Part shown: one piece after another, positions 26,018 to 34,632 of the stretch
Layout: the number at the start of each line of letters is the position of its first letter
How positions within the stretch are numbered: position 1 is the first letter of the stretch
Source: Eikenella sp963548155
GTDB taxonomy: Bacteria; Pseudomonadota; Gammaproteobacteria; Burkholderiales; Neisseriaceae
Assembly (NCBI GenBank): GCA_963548155.1
Contig: CAUUTP010000001.1
Location: forward strand, 1-64,000
DNA: 64,000 bases
Direction: 5' to 3'
Position numbers and translations under genes: made by a program
Notes under the pieces: model-generated
What the model was told of the DNA's origin: nothing
Databases searched by the model: none
Seen by the model: the letters and a program-made list of their open reading frames with translations, nothing else

Positions 26018-27382
26018 CTAATACCACGAGCGGTTTATCTTGCGCACGATACGCTGGTGGGCGGCAAGCATTTGCAGCCAGTGCACCAAATTAACCTGTT
26101 CCGGCAAGGGTGTGAGCCAGGGCTCGACCACGGAGGGTGGCAGCTTGGTTTGGGCACACAAGAACTCCAGCTGTTTGCGGCTGCTCATCTGCTTCCAGGC
26201 CGGGTGGCGCTGCTGCAGGGCTTCGAGCAGGCGGCGCTGCATATCGCTGAGGATGGCGCGGCGGCTCAGGTGGCGGGTGAGGAACTGGCCTTGTGCGAGC
26301 AGGTGCTGGTTCAGGTAGCGTTCCGGCGCAGGCGGCAGTTGTTGCACCACACCCACACGCACCACAATACGCCATAGCAGTATGGCGGCAGCAGCCAAGG
26401 CTATGGCCAGCAGCACAGGCTGGCTTTTGAGCATTTTCCATATCATCGGCTCGGCGCTGTTGTAATCAGACGGATAAACTTTGTCGGCCAGTAAGATGCT
26501 GTCTTTTTCCTGCGCCAGATAAACGGCGAGGTAGGGGTGGTCGTAGAGAGCAAGGTGGTTGCGGTTGAAGTCGGGGCGGATCGGATTGACCAACCAGTTG
26601 TCATTCCAGGTGAGCAATACGCTGCCATCGCCGTAGCGCACACGGATGGTTTGTACAGCGCCGTAGGCATTTTTGCCTTGGAACAATACCAGTTTGCTGT
26701 CTTGTACCGCCCAGCCGCTAGTGCTGCTGTATTCGGCGCCGGTAAAGGTTTGGATGGTGACCCCTTCAGGTAACTGGATGCTGCTCAGGCCGGCATTGCA
26801 GTGCGGATCAATCTGCAAAGCAACTTCATCGCCAATTTGGCGGGCAGCTTCGCGGCGCTGCTCGGCAGCTTTCACACAGACTGGCAGATTGGGCAGGGTT
26901 TTAACATCGATTTCCTCCAACTCCACGGTGCCAATTTGCAAGTGGCGCAGCATGGTTTGACGGAAATTCAGCGTGTCTTCATCTTCGGCATTTCCAGGAT
27001 TTCCATTTGCTTTCAGTGAGTTATCATCAGCATAACTGGGCAGCGCCATCACTAGGTGGTTGCCGCGCCCTACCCATTCCAGCAGGCGTTCGGCATCTTC
27101 CTTATCCCGCATGCGGTTGTCGGCCACAATCAGCAGGCGGTTATTGTCGTATGCATTAAGCTCGCTCAAGCCGAACAGGCTGCGTTCGTGCCGGATATTT
27201 TTCACACCATATCGGGTAAGCAGGGTTTTCAGACCATAGAGCTGCCCTTCACGCATTTCCTGCTGGGGATCAAGCGACTGCCAGGTTTTGCTTTCCTGCT
27301 TGGACAGGCCGGCGATGGCAATTACGCCGCCGATAAGCAATACAGCAATCAGACCGATGAGGATGGAACGACGGTTTTTCAT
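26018..27382 (-). CDS. DUF4350 domain membrane protein
   Basis: 454 residues. One N-terminal helix (about 8-26), a long extracytoplasmic region with the DUF4350 pattern (GLKTLLTRYGV, then YDNNRLLIVADNRMRDKEDAERLLEWVGRGNHLVMALP), and a second helix (about 323-345). The C-terminal ~110 residues are cytoplasmic and helical. The fold is glutamine-amidotransferase-like in related proteins. Overlaps the DUF4129 gene by 4 bp. Role unknown, but it always travels with moxR/DUF58-type genes in my experience of such clusters. Confidence 0.83.
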   Translation of the reverse strand: MKNRRSILIGLIAVLLIGGVIAIAGLSKQESKTWQSLDPQQEMREGQLYGLKTLLTRYGVKNIRHERSLFGLSELNAYDNNRLLIVADNRMRDKEDAERLLEWVGRGNHLVMALPSYADDNSLKANGNPGNAEDEDTLNFRQTMLRHLQIGTVELEEIDVKTLPNLPVCVKAAEQRREAARQIGDEVALQIDPHCNAGLSSIQLPEGVTIQTFTGAEYSSTSGWAVQDSKLVLFQGKNAYGAVQTIRVRYGDGSVLLTWNDNWLVNPIRPDFNRNHLALYDHPYLAVYLAQEKDSILLADKVYPSDYNSAEPMIWKMLKSQPVLLAIALAAAAILLWRIVVRVGVVQQLPPAPERYLNQHLLAQGQFLTRHLSRRAILSDMQRRLLEALQQRHPAWKQMSSRKQLEFLCAQTKLPPSVVEPWLTPLPEQVNLVHWLQMLAAHQRIVRKINRSWY

Positions 27383-28929
27383 GCCTTACCCTCCCCAGCG
27401 GCACGCAGGCTACCTGAAAATTCCTGTTCCCCGCCGGCAAACACTCGCCGGTATTGGCGGCATAGGCTGTGCACCGCTTCCCGCTCCGGCAAGCGGTGGG
27501 CATAGGCCAGCTCTACCCAGTTATCGGTGAGCGGCTGCCAGTAGTCCAAAAGCTGCGGCTGGCGCTGGCGCACACGTTTAAGCACTTGGCCTTCGGTGTC
27601 GCTGCTGCGCAGCGGCAGGCCGTATCGGCGGCTGATTTGCGAGAGGCTGGCGCGATAAAGCAGGCTCATGGCGGCGCGCGGGTCGCGTTCGTATTCGGCC
27701 AGCACGGCGGAAGCCACGTCGTTGGGCAGGCTTTCGGGCGTAATTTTCATGCCGAACAAGGTTTCCGGCACTTCTTCTCCCTGGCTCAAGCCGAAACCAC
27801 CGTTGGCTTGATACCACCGGTATAAAATCCACAATATCAAGGCCAGCAGCAGGCCGATTAGGGCATACATCAGGGCGTTAAACCAAGCCGGCGATGGGGT
27901 TTTCACATCAGGCAGCTCCAGCTGCTGGCGCGACGCAGCATCGTCGTCTTTATCGCATTTGAACCAGCAGTATTCGGTTTTGGTTTTAATGCTTTGAAAC
28001 GGCGCTTTACGCAGAGTGTTATCACGGATTTGCTCCACCTTTTCACGCTGGGGCAGCGGCTCGGCGTGCAGGCTACCTGAAAAACTGAAGCCGATAAACA
28101 CAGCCAAGGCCAATGCCCACAACGCACTGCTGCTGCCCAACAGGCGGTCTTGGATTTTGCGTGCGGCCAAGCGGATGTCCCAGCCTTCAGCCTTGGTACG
28201 GGCATTCAGATAGAGCGTAAAGCCGCAGGCCACATAAATCGGCCCCCAGAAACACAGCAGCAGCACATAAATGCCGTTGAGCAAATGCTGAAAAATCAAA
28301 CCTTCGCCGGAAGACACCAAAGCCTCGATCTGCTGCAAAGCATCAGTGGAGCGCGCCCCGCCGAACGGACCGGCCACGATATTTTGCGCCGGATCGCCCG
28401 TCCACAGCCAAAACAGCATCGCAAGCAGGCCAAAAGCCAAGATACTTTCCAGATGGATGCCGAAAAATGCCAACCAGCTGGCTGCACCGCCGCTTTGGCG
28501 CGACAATTCATTACAGCGGCGCTGATGCGCCTTGCCGCTCAAGCCCTCCAAGAGCGTAACCGGTAACACCAGGCTGCGGCGCATGCTGAAGCGCCGCCAG
28601 GTTAAATCACCAATCAAGCGCGGCCGCCACATCTGCCTAAACGCCGTGCGCACGCATTGCCGGTATGGCGGCAGCGGCTCGAACACCTGCTGCGACATCA
28701 GCCACAGCACCGGCGCTTCAAACAGCGGCTTCAGCCACCACACCAAAAAACCGCCCCATTCAGGCTGCTGCCAGCACAAAGCCAGAACCAAGACATACAC
28801 CGGTAGTGACAAGGTGGCCCACACCGCCATATACAGTGCCGGCCGCTCTTGAAATAGGCGTGAACCCAAATCCAAAGCCTCCCAGCCGCTGCGCGGGCGG
28901 AAATTCAGGCGGGTTTCCCAAATATTCAT
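27379..28929 (-). CDS. DUF4129 domain multi-pass membrane protein
   Basis: 516 residues from the ATG at 28929 (MNIWETRLNFRPRSGWEALDLG). Hydrophobic helices occur in the first ~300 residues and again near residue 375 (LMYALIGLLLALILWILYRWY). The C-terminal ~110 residues carry the DUF4129 pattern (LAEYERDPRAAMSLLYRASLSQISRRYGLP, WVELAYAHRLPEREAVHSLCRQY), a domain also found after transglutaminase modules. Overlaps its neighbours by 4 bp on both sides. Function unknown. Confidence 0.83.
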   Translation of the reverse strand: MNIWETRLNFRPRSGWEALDLGSRLFQERPALYMAVWATLSLPVYVLVLALCWQQPEWGGFLVWWLKPLFEAPVLWLMSQQVFEPLPPYRQCVRTAFRQMWRPRLIGDLTWRRFSMRRSLVLPVTLLEGLSGKAHQRRCNELSRQSGGAASWLAFFGIHLESILAFGLLAMLFWLWTGDPAQNIVAGPFGGARSTDALQQIEALVSSGEGLIFQHLLNGIYVLLLCFWGPIYVACGFTLYLNARTKAEGWDIRLAARKIQDRLLGSSSALWALALAVFIGFSFSGSLHAEPLPQREKVEQIRDNTLRKAPFQSIKTKTEYCWFKCDKDDDAASRQQLELPDVKTPSPAWFNALMYALIGLLLALILWILYRWYQANGGFGLSQGEEVPETLFGMKITPESLPNDVASAVLAEYERDPRAAMSLLYRASLSQISRRYGLPLRSSDTEGQVLKRVRQRQPQLLDYWQPLTDNWVELAYAHRLPEREAVHSLCRQYRRVFAGGEQEFSGSLRAAGEGKA

Positions 28930-29906
28930 GCTGTCCTCCTGCCCGCATACAGCAGATAGGCATACACCAACAGCCACATGGCCACGGAAACAATATATTT
29001 CAAAATCATCGGAATACTGGTAATCGGCGACCAAAAACCTTCAATAAACGCAGCAATAAACAGCATCAGGAAGCCGCCATTCATCAGCCCAACAGCCTGT
29101 TTACCCTGAAGGCGCAAGGCATCGCGCCGCGACAAGCCTTGTGGCTTGAGCAGCGCCAAACCCAACCGCAGGCCGCCTGCCGCAGCCATCACGATGCCGG
29201 TGAGCTCAAATGCGCCGTGCGCACCCACAAACGAGAAAAAGGCCGGCCCGGCCGGATCGCGGGTCATATAGCCCATTGCCCCGCCGATTACCCAACCATT
29301 CGTCACCGTGAGATACACCGTGCCCAAACCAAACAGAATGCCGCTGGCAAAACTTTGAAACGCGATGGTTATATTATTAAAAATATAAAAACCGGCCATC
29401 AAAAAGTTTCTCCACGCCTCGCGGTTGGTACCCTCACTATACTGATCCAGCATCTCTTTATAGCTATCCGCCAATTGCGGACCATGTTGTAAGCCTTCAA
29501 TTTTGTCCACACTGTCGGGATAAAACGCCGTGAGCAGGAAAGCCACGACAAACGGCAGGTAAAACAGCGCATGCGCCAGCCAGACCAATTTTTTCTCACG
29601 CCGCACCAGCTGCGGGAAGCCCTGCATCACGAAATCGCGACAACGTACCCACAACGATACCTGCTGTCCCACATACAAAAGCTGGTGCGCGCGTTCGCAC
29701 AGATATTGCAGATAATCGGTGAGGCCACCGGAATAGCAGCGATCGGTGGCCACCGCCAAATGGTGGCAAACCGTGCGGTAGTCCTGCATAAACAAAGCGG
29801 TTTTCTGCGCACTCAGGCTGCCACGCCGTTTTTCCAGCTGCTGCAAATCCTGCTCGAACGTGCGCCAAAATGCCTGATGCTGTTCTTCAAAAAACAGTTG
29901 CCTCAC
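28926..29906 (-). CDS. Stage II sporulation protein M-like membrane protein
   Basis: 326 residues. A soluble N-terminal part (about 1-100) precedes 5-6 transmembrane helices. NNITIAFQSFASGILFGLGTVYLTVTNGWVIGGAMGY and FFSFVGAHGAFELTGIVMAAAGGLRLG match the SpoIIM (DUF95) family. In non-sporulating bacteria such proteins occur beside RDD and MoxR genes. It may be a membrane partner of the cluster's ATPase system. Overlaps its two neighbours by 4 bp each. Confidence 0.85.
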   Translation of the reverse strand: MRQLFFEEQHQAFWRTFEQDLQQLEKRRGSLSAQKTALFMQDYRTVCHHLAVATDRCYSGGLTDYLQYLCERAHQLLYVGQQVSLWVRCRDFVMQGFPQLVRREKKLVWLAHALFYLPFVVAFLLTAFYPDSVDKIEGLQHGPQLADSYKEMLDQYSEGTNREAWRNFLMAGFYIFNNITIAFQSFASGILFGLGTVYLTVTNGWVIGGAMGYMTRDPAGPAFFSFVGAHGAFELTGIVMAAAGGLRLGLALLKPQGLSRRDALRLQGKQAVGLMNGGFLMLFIAAFIEGFWSPITSIPMILKYIVSVAMWLLVYAYLLYAGRRTA

Positions 29907-30676
29907 ACCGCCTCCTTCCGCTGTTCACCCGCGTAATATTTGGCCAAACCCAATATCAACCGCTCGGCGCCGCGTTCGTCTTCCTGTTGGCCGAAAATCG
30001 CCCCCACCATCATCTGTGCCAACTCGCCGGTACGCGCCGCGCTCAAATGGCGGCGGCGTTCAACAAAGCTCAAAATTGCCTGTTGTTCCTCGCGTGTAAG
30101 CGCCACGGGCGGGGTAATCGCTTCAATATTGCCTAAATCCATACGCTCAGCCTGCCCGCGCGTTTTATCCACATACACCACTACCGTAGAAGCCATAATA
30201 TCGCCCAAGCGGCGACCGTAAGGATTGCACAGGCCGCAGATCATGCCGATACCATAGAAAAACGGCAGGCTGTCAAACACACGCAGCAGGTTGCGCAGCA
30301 ACGAAGCAGACCAGGAGATATGCGTGCCGTTATCGTTGATCACACGTAAACCGAAGATTTTCTTACCCGGCGTCTGCCCGTTCCAGCACACTTCAAACAC
30401 CACGAAATACAACCACAGTGTGAAGAAAATATTAACAAATAGCAGAAAGAAGAACAGGCCTTGGGCGATATTGCCGTCATCACCGCCATTCGTACCAGAA
30501 AAGATAAATGCAAACAGCATAGTGGAGAGCATCAGCCAAATACCGCGGAGAATAAAATCAACAAACCAAGCGCGCGAACGGGCAAACACCGAAGCCGGAC
30601 GCAGATAAATATCAATGGCTTCCGGTGTTTCAACTTTGAGCAGGGTATCCAGCCGCGAGAGAATGGGTTCAGACAT
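29903..30676 (-). CDS. RDD family membrane protein
   Basis: 257 residues. The RDD pattern is visible: ASVFARSRAWFVDFILRGIWLM, then the GQTPGKKIFGLRVINDNG motif and a third segment with RRLGDIMASTVVVYVDK. Three to four helices. The C-terminal ~80 residues are soluble (LTREEQQAILSFVERRRHLSAARTGELA). First gene of the RDD-SpoIIM-DUF4129-DUF4350 unit. RDD proteins are thought to act in transport or stress adaptation. No specific function can be assigned. Confidence 0.87.
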   Translation of the reverse strand: MSEPILSRLDTLLKVETPEAIDIYLRPASVFARSRAWFVDFILRGIWLMLSTMLFAFIFSGTNGGDDGNIAQGLFFFLLFVNIFFTLWLYFVVFEVCWNGQTPGKKIFGLRVINDNGTHISWSASLLRNLLRVFDSLPFFYGIGMICGLCNPYGRRLGDIMASTVVVYVDKTRGQAERMDLGNIEAITPPVALTREEQQAILSFVERRRHLSAARTGELAQMMVGAIFGQQEDERGAERLILGLAKYYAGEQRKEAV

Positions 30677-31121
30677 AATGAGAGGCTTGCCAAACGAAAT
30701 GAAGGGTGGCCAAGAAAATGACGAACTTTGCCCGAAAGACGGGGGTTTGGCAAGCCCCCAGCAGGTGGGTAAAACTGCTTACAGACAATTTTTATGCGGG
30801 ATGACTGTGTGGGGATAGGATAGAAGAAAAGGTTACCTGAAACACAATAGCGCAATTTCTGCGAACCACTCTTCAGGTAGCCTTTAAATATCAACCAGCA
30901 CCAACTTTTCTTCCTACCAGCAAGCTACCTGAAAACAAAACTTCAACGAAGCGAAAACAAAGAGATAGCTGTCTTGAAGCCAATCTTCAGGTAGCCTAAG
31001 CACAGTACAGGCTACCTGAAAATATCCGCTTCAATGCAGTCAAATTATCGCCCTCAAAAGAAGCTGAGCATTCCTTAAGAAACTACAATACGCTTACACT
31101 ACAAACCATATCTGCCCTGTA
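30677..31121. other. 445-bp intergenic region with DUS and repeat fragment, no gene seen
   Basis: Perfect DUS at 30872-30883, 30986-30997 and 31009-31020, and imperfect ones near 30831 and 30920. The 30920 copy is followed by AAACTTCAACGAAGCG, a degenerate member of the DUS-tailed repeat seen near 6.1 and 7.9 kb. GGGGGTTTGGCAAGCCCCC (30737-30755) is a GC-rich hairpin. Likely clpA terminator and RDD promoter region. Confidence 0.6.
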
Positions 31122-33419
31122 TCAACCGTTGGCATCCGCCACTTTGCCTCGCTTGGCTTTGGCGGCAGAGAAGGCAAGGGTAACTTTGTCAGTCTTGGCA
31201 TCGTAGCCGATGGTTACCTCACCGCCTTTGCTTAAGCGGCCAAAAAGCAGCTCGTCGGCGAGCAGGCGGCGGATTTTGTCTTGAATCAGCCGTTGCATGG
31301 GGCGGGCACCCATTTGCGGATCAAAGCCCTGCTCGGCCAAGTAGCTGCGCAGGCCGGTGGTAAAATGGGCTTCCACATTCTTGGTCAACAGCTGCTGCTC
31401 CAGGGCAAGCAGGAATTTGTCAGTTACTTTGGCGATGATTTCGGTGTCCAATGGGGCGAAGGAAATCACAGCATCTAAGCGGTTGCGGAATTCTGGGGTA
31501 AAGGCTTTTTTCAGCGCATCGCCCTCATCGCCGCTCATGCGCTGGCGGGTGAAGCCGAGCACGGGGCGGCTGAGGCTTTCGGCACCGGCGTTGGTAGTCA
31601 TGATCACGATGCCGTTACGGAAATCGGTTTTACGACCGTTGTTGTCAGTGAGTGTGCCGTAGTCCATGATTTGCAACAGGATATTGTGCACATCGGGGTG
31701 GGCTTTTTCGATTTCATCCAGCAGCAACACGCAGAAGGGCTGTTTGTTTACCGCTTCGGTGAGCAGGCCGCTCTGCTCAAAGCCAACGTAGCCGGGTGGC
31801 GCACCGATGAGGCGAGCCACGGCGTGGCGTTCCATGTATTCAGACATATCGAAGCGTTGCAATGGCACACCCAAAATATAGGCAAGCTGGCGTGCAACTT
31901 CAGTTTTGCCCACACCGGTGGGTCCGGAAAACAGGAAGCTGCCAATAGGCTTTTCTGCCGACCCCAGACCGGAACGGGACATCTTAATGGCGGCAGCCAA
32001 TGCCTCGATAGCAGCATCTTGGCCGAACACCATGTTTTTCAGGTTGCGCTCCAAATGGCGCAACACTTCTTTATCGTCTTTGGATACGGTTTGCTCGGGA
32101 ATGCGGGCAATTTTGGCCACCACTTCTTCAATCTGTGCGGCTTCAATCACTTTGCGCCGTTTATCACCGGGCAGGATACGTTGGGCGGCAGCGGCTTCGT
32201 CAATCAAATCGATGGCCTTATCGGGCAGGAAGCGGTCGTTCAGGTAGCGTACCGAAAGCTCGGCAGCAGCATTCAGGGCGTGCTGAGAAAAGCGGATTTG
32301 GTGGAAGTCTTCGAGCGCAGGTTGCAGGCCTTTAAGGATTTCTACGGTTTCGGCTACGCTGGGCTCGGGCACGTCGATTTTCTGGAAACGGCGGCTTAAG
32401 GCATGGTCCTTGGCGAAAATGGTGCGGTATTCATCATAGGTGGTGGCACCGATACAGCGCAGATGGCCTTTAGAGAGAGCCGGTTTGAGCAGATTGGAAG
32501 CATCCATGGTGCTGCCGGTGGTGCTGCCTGCGCCGATGATGGTGTGGATTTCATCAATAAATAGAATGGAATGCTCAATTTTGGCCAGCTCTTTGAGCAC
32601 GGCTTTGATACGAGCCTCGAAGTCGCCGCGATATTTGGTGCCGGCCAAGAGCGAGCCCATATCCAGCGCAAACACAGTGGCGCCAGCGAGTGCATCAGGC
32701 ACATCGCTGTGTTCCAAACGGTAGGCCAAGCCTTCAGCCAACGCTGTTTTGCCCACACCGGCCTCACCCACCAACAGCGGGTTGTTTTTGCGGCGGCGGC
32801 ACAGGGTTTGCATGAGGCGCTCCAACTCCATGGCGCGGCCAACCAGCGGATCGATACGCCCTTCGCGTGCTTCAATATTAAGGTTGACGGTATATTTAGC
32901 TAGGGCATGACGGATAGGTTTGCCCTCTTCGCCACCTTCCTGCTCAACTTCGTCGCCTTTATCCGTTTCTGCTACGCGATCGGGCACGATGCCGTGCGCG
33001 ATATAGTTGAGAATCTCGCTGCGGCCAATCGACTGCAAGCCCAGGAAATACACAGCATGGCTGTTTTTTTCCGACATAATCGCTACCAGTACATCCACCG
33101 GCTGCACTTGTCGTTTGCCTGCCGACTGCACATGCACAATCGCACGCTGAATCACGCGCTGGAAGCCGAGCGTAGGCTGGGTTTCGCTGCTGATCGGAGA
33201 ATCCTCGGGCAACATCGGCGTGTTCTCTTCAATACTGATGGCCAGCTGTTCGGCCAAAACCGGGATGTTCGCACCGCAGCTTTTTAACACTGCCCGCACT
33301 TCGTCGCTCTCCTGCACCAGCGAGAGCAACAGGTATTCGATGCCGATAAATTCATAGCGCTGCATGCGCGCATCGGCATAAATCACCTGCAAAATGCTTT
33401 CCAATTCTTTTGACAACAT
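31122..33419 (-). CDS. clpA: ATP-dependent Clp protease ATP-binding subunit ClpA
   Basis: 765 residues. Clp N domain (1-150), first AAA module with Walker A GEAGVGKTALAEGLA and VFALDMGSLLAGTKYRGDFE, and second module with GPTGVGKTEVARQLA and the ClpA/ClpP-binding IGF-loop-type region. The C-terminus matches ClpA (GARPMQRLIQDKIRRLLADELLFG). With ClpP it unfolds and degrades proteins, including N-degron substrates delivered by ClpS. The start is 3 bp after the clpS stop, so the two are coupled. Confidence 0.96.
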   Translation of the reverse strand: MLSKELESILQVIYADARMQRYEFIGIEYLLLSLVQESDEVRAVLKSCGANIPVLAEQLAISIEENTPMLPEDSPISSETQPTLGFQRVIQRAIVHVQSAGKRQVQPVDVLVAIMSEKNSHAVYFLGLQSIGRSEILNYIAHGIVPDRVAETDKGDEVEQEGGEEGKPIRHALAKYTVNLNIEAREGRIDPLVGRAMELERLMQTLCRRRKNNPLLVGEAGVGKTALAEGLAYRLEHSDVPDALAGATVFALDMGSLLAGTKYRGDFEARIKAVLKELAKIEHSILFIDEIHTIIGAGSTTGSTMDASNLLKPALSKGHLRCIGATTYDEYRTIFAKDHALSRRFQKIDVPEPSVAETVEILKGLQPALEDFHQIRFSQHALNAAAELSVRYLNDRFLPDKAIDLIDEAAAAQRILPGDKRRKVIEAAQIEEVVAKIARIPEQTVSKDDKEVLRHLERNLKNMVFGQDAAIEALAAAIKMSRSGLGSAEKPIGSFLFSGPTGVGKTEVARQLAYILGVPLQRFDMSEYMERHAVARLIGAPPGYVGFEQSGLLTEAVNKQPFCVLLLDEIEKAHPDVHNILLQIMDYGTLTDNNGRKTDFRNGIVIMTTNAGAESLSRPVLGFTRQRMSGDEGDALKKAFTPEFRNRLDAVISFAPLDTEIIAKVTDKFLLALEQQLLTKNVEAHFTTGLRSYLAEQGFDPQMGARPMQRLIQDKIRRLLADELLFGRLSKGGEVTIGYDAKTDKVTLAFSAAKAKRGKVADANG

Positions 33420-33422
33420 GGC

Positions 33423-33728
33423 TCACACCTCCTCAACCGTACTCAGCAGCGGATGGCCGGCCTGCCGGGCAAGGTTTTGCACTTGCTGATGCTTGGTATC
33501 AGCAATATCTTTTTGATAAATACCGCACAAGCCTTTACCTTCGTGATGCACTTGCAACATCACCGCCTCTGCCCGATTTTCAGGTAGCCTGAAAATATCA
33601 GTAAGCAAACCGACCACAAAATCCATCGGTGTGTAATCATCATTCAGCAAAAATACACCGTATTTCTTGGGCGGTGGCGCGTTTTCTCGGACGACTTCTG
33701 GTCGGAGCGCCTGTTCGGTATCAGACAT
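33423..33728 (-). CDS. clpS: ClpA adaptor protein ClpS
   Basis: 101 residues. The core PPKKYGVFLLNDDYTPMDFVVGLL and the later VMLQVHHEGKGLCGIYQKDIADTK are diagnostic. It binds N-terminal destabilising residues and the ClpA N domain (N-end rule). A perfect DUS (33579-33590) is used in frame to encode part of DIFRLPENR. Directly precedes clpA and is divergent from a cold-shock gene. Confidence 0.96.
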   Translation of the reverse strand: MSDTEQALRPEVVRENAPPPKKYGVFLLNDDYTPMDFVVGLLTDIFRLPENRAEAVMLQVHHEGKGLCGIYQKDIADTKHQQVQNLARQAGHPLLSTVEEV

Positions 33729-34177
33729 AACTTTAATTCTTCAAGATGTATTGTTGCAGTTGACTGAAGCCATTATTCCCCACCCATTGATAAAAAACCA
33801 ATGCTGCTACATTGAAGATAACAACTTTAGCCATAAATCTGTTTTGAATTGTAAATCACCCTGATTTGTTGGTTGCCATTTTTACACAAACTAGCCGCAG
33901 GATGATGCCAGCAAATTATATTCAACCACACGATGAAATACAAAATAAGGGCAAACGCTCAGATTTCTGTCTTTTTTTTGCGATTTTTAACGTTATTATT
34001 CAAACATTACTTGACTGTTAATTCCAGCTGCGGGAAACTTACTCCCGCAAGCGCGGCAGGCCGGATAAATTGCTCTGGCTCGGCAGCTGAACAAACCGTT
34101 TTACCCAACACAGTCGTTTTCCTGCTTTGCCAACCCTGCTTTTTCTGATATTTTGTTTTTTAGATAGGATGTATTGT
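33729..34177. other. 449-bp divergent regulatory region between clpS and the cold-shock gene
   Basis: No ORF. Very AT-rich from 33740 to 34020, then a GC-rich stretch. A long untranslated leader is usual for cold-shock genes, and the segment 34020-34177 with short inverted repeats may be one. The -35-like TTGACT at 34012 lacks a convincing -10. Confidence 0.5.
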
Positions 34178-34381
34178 ATGGCAACTGGTACTGTTAAATG
34201 GTTTAACGATGCTAAAGGTTTTGGTTTTATCACTCCCGATGAAGGCGGCGAAGATCTGTTTGCCCACTTCTCAGCCATCAACATGAATGGCTTCAAAACC
34301 CTGAAAGAAGGCCAGAAAGTTTCTTTTGAAGTAACCACCGGCCCGAAAGGCAAACAAGCCTCTAATATTCAGCCGGCCTAA
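34178..34381 (+). CDS. Cold-shock protein, CspA family
   Basis: 67 residues: MATGTVKWFNDAKGFGFITPDEGGEDLFAHFSAI, with RNP1 (KGFGFI) and RNP2 (LFAHF). A single-strand RNA/DNA-binding OB fold acting as RNA chaperone. The start at 34178 follows TAGGATGTATTGT. Upstream in-frame codons are leader. A clean terminator follows. Which Csp paralogue it is cannot be told from sequence. Confidence 0.95.
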   Translation: MATGTVKWFNDAKGFGFITPDEGGEDLFAHFSAINMNGFKTLKEGQKVSFEVTTGPKGKQASNIQPA

Positions 34382-34396
34382 GTAGCCGCTTATATG

Positions 34397-34424
34397 AAAA
34401 GACAGGTAATAACCTGTCTTTTTG
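34397..34424 (+). terminator. Intrinsic terminator of the cold-shock gene
   Basis: AAAAGACAGGT/ACCTGTCTTTT: an 11-bp stem with a 4-nt loop and U-tail, 16 bp after the stop. Confidence 0.87.
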
Positions 34425-34632
34425 TGCTTTCAGGCACCCCATCCAACTTAGTTAAAGGCTACCTGAAAACACATCTCAGCAAGACCACAGCCCAATATAG
34501 TTATTCCGCTCAGCTAAAATCCCTCACGGTCAACACATCCCGCCAAAGCAAGGCAACCTTGCCCGCCATAGCTAATTAAATGCTTTAGTTATACAATACC
34601 TACCCTCCTGCCAATACAATATTGTTGTTACC

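Noticed and set aside
30719..30800. Possible small RNA or riboswitch near the GGGGG/CCCCC hairpin
   Set aside because: A simple hairpin without promoter or terminator context is not enough to call an RNA gene.
34497..34593. Possible second Correia-like element (TATAGTTA...TAGTTATA)
   Set aside because: Only about eight terminal bases match and the interior lacks the Correia core, so the resemblance is too weak.
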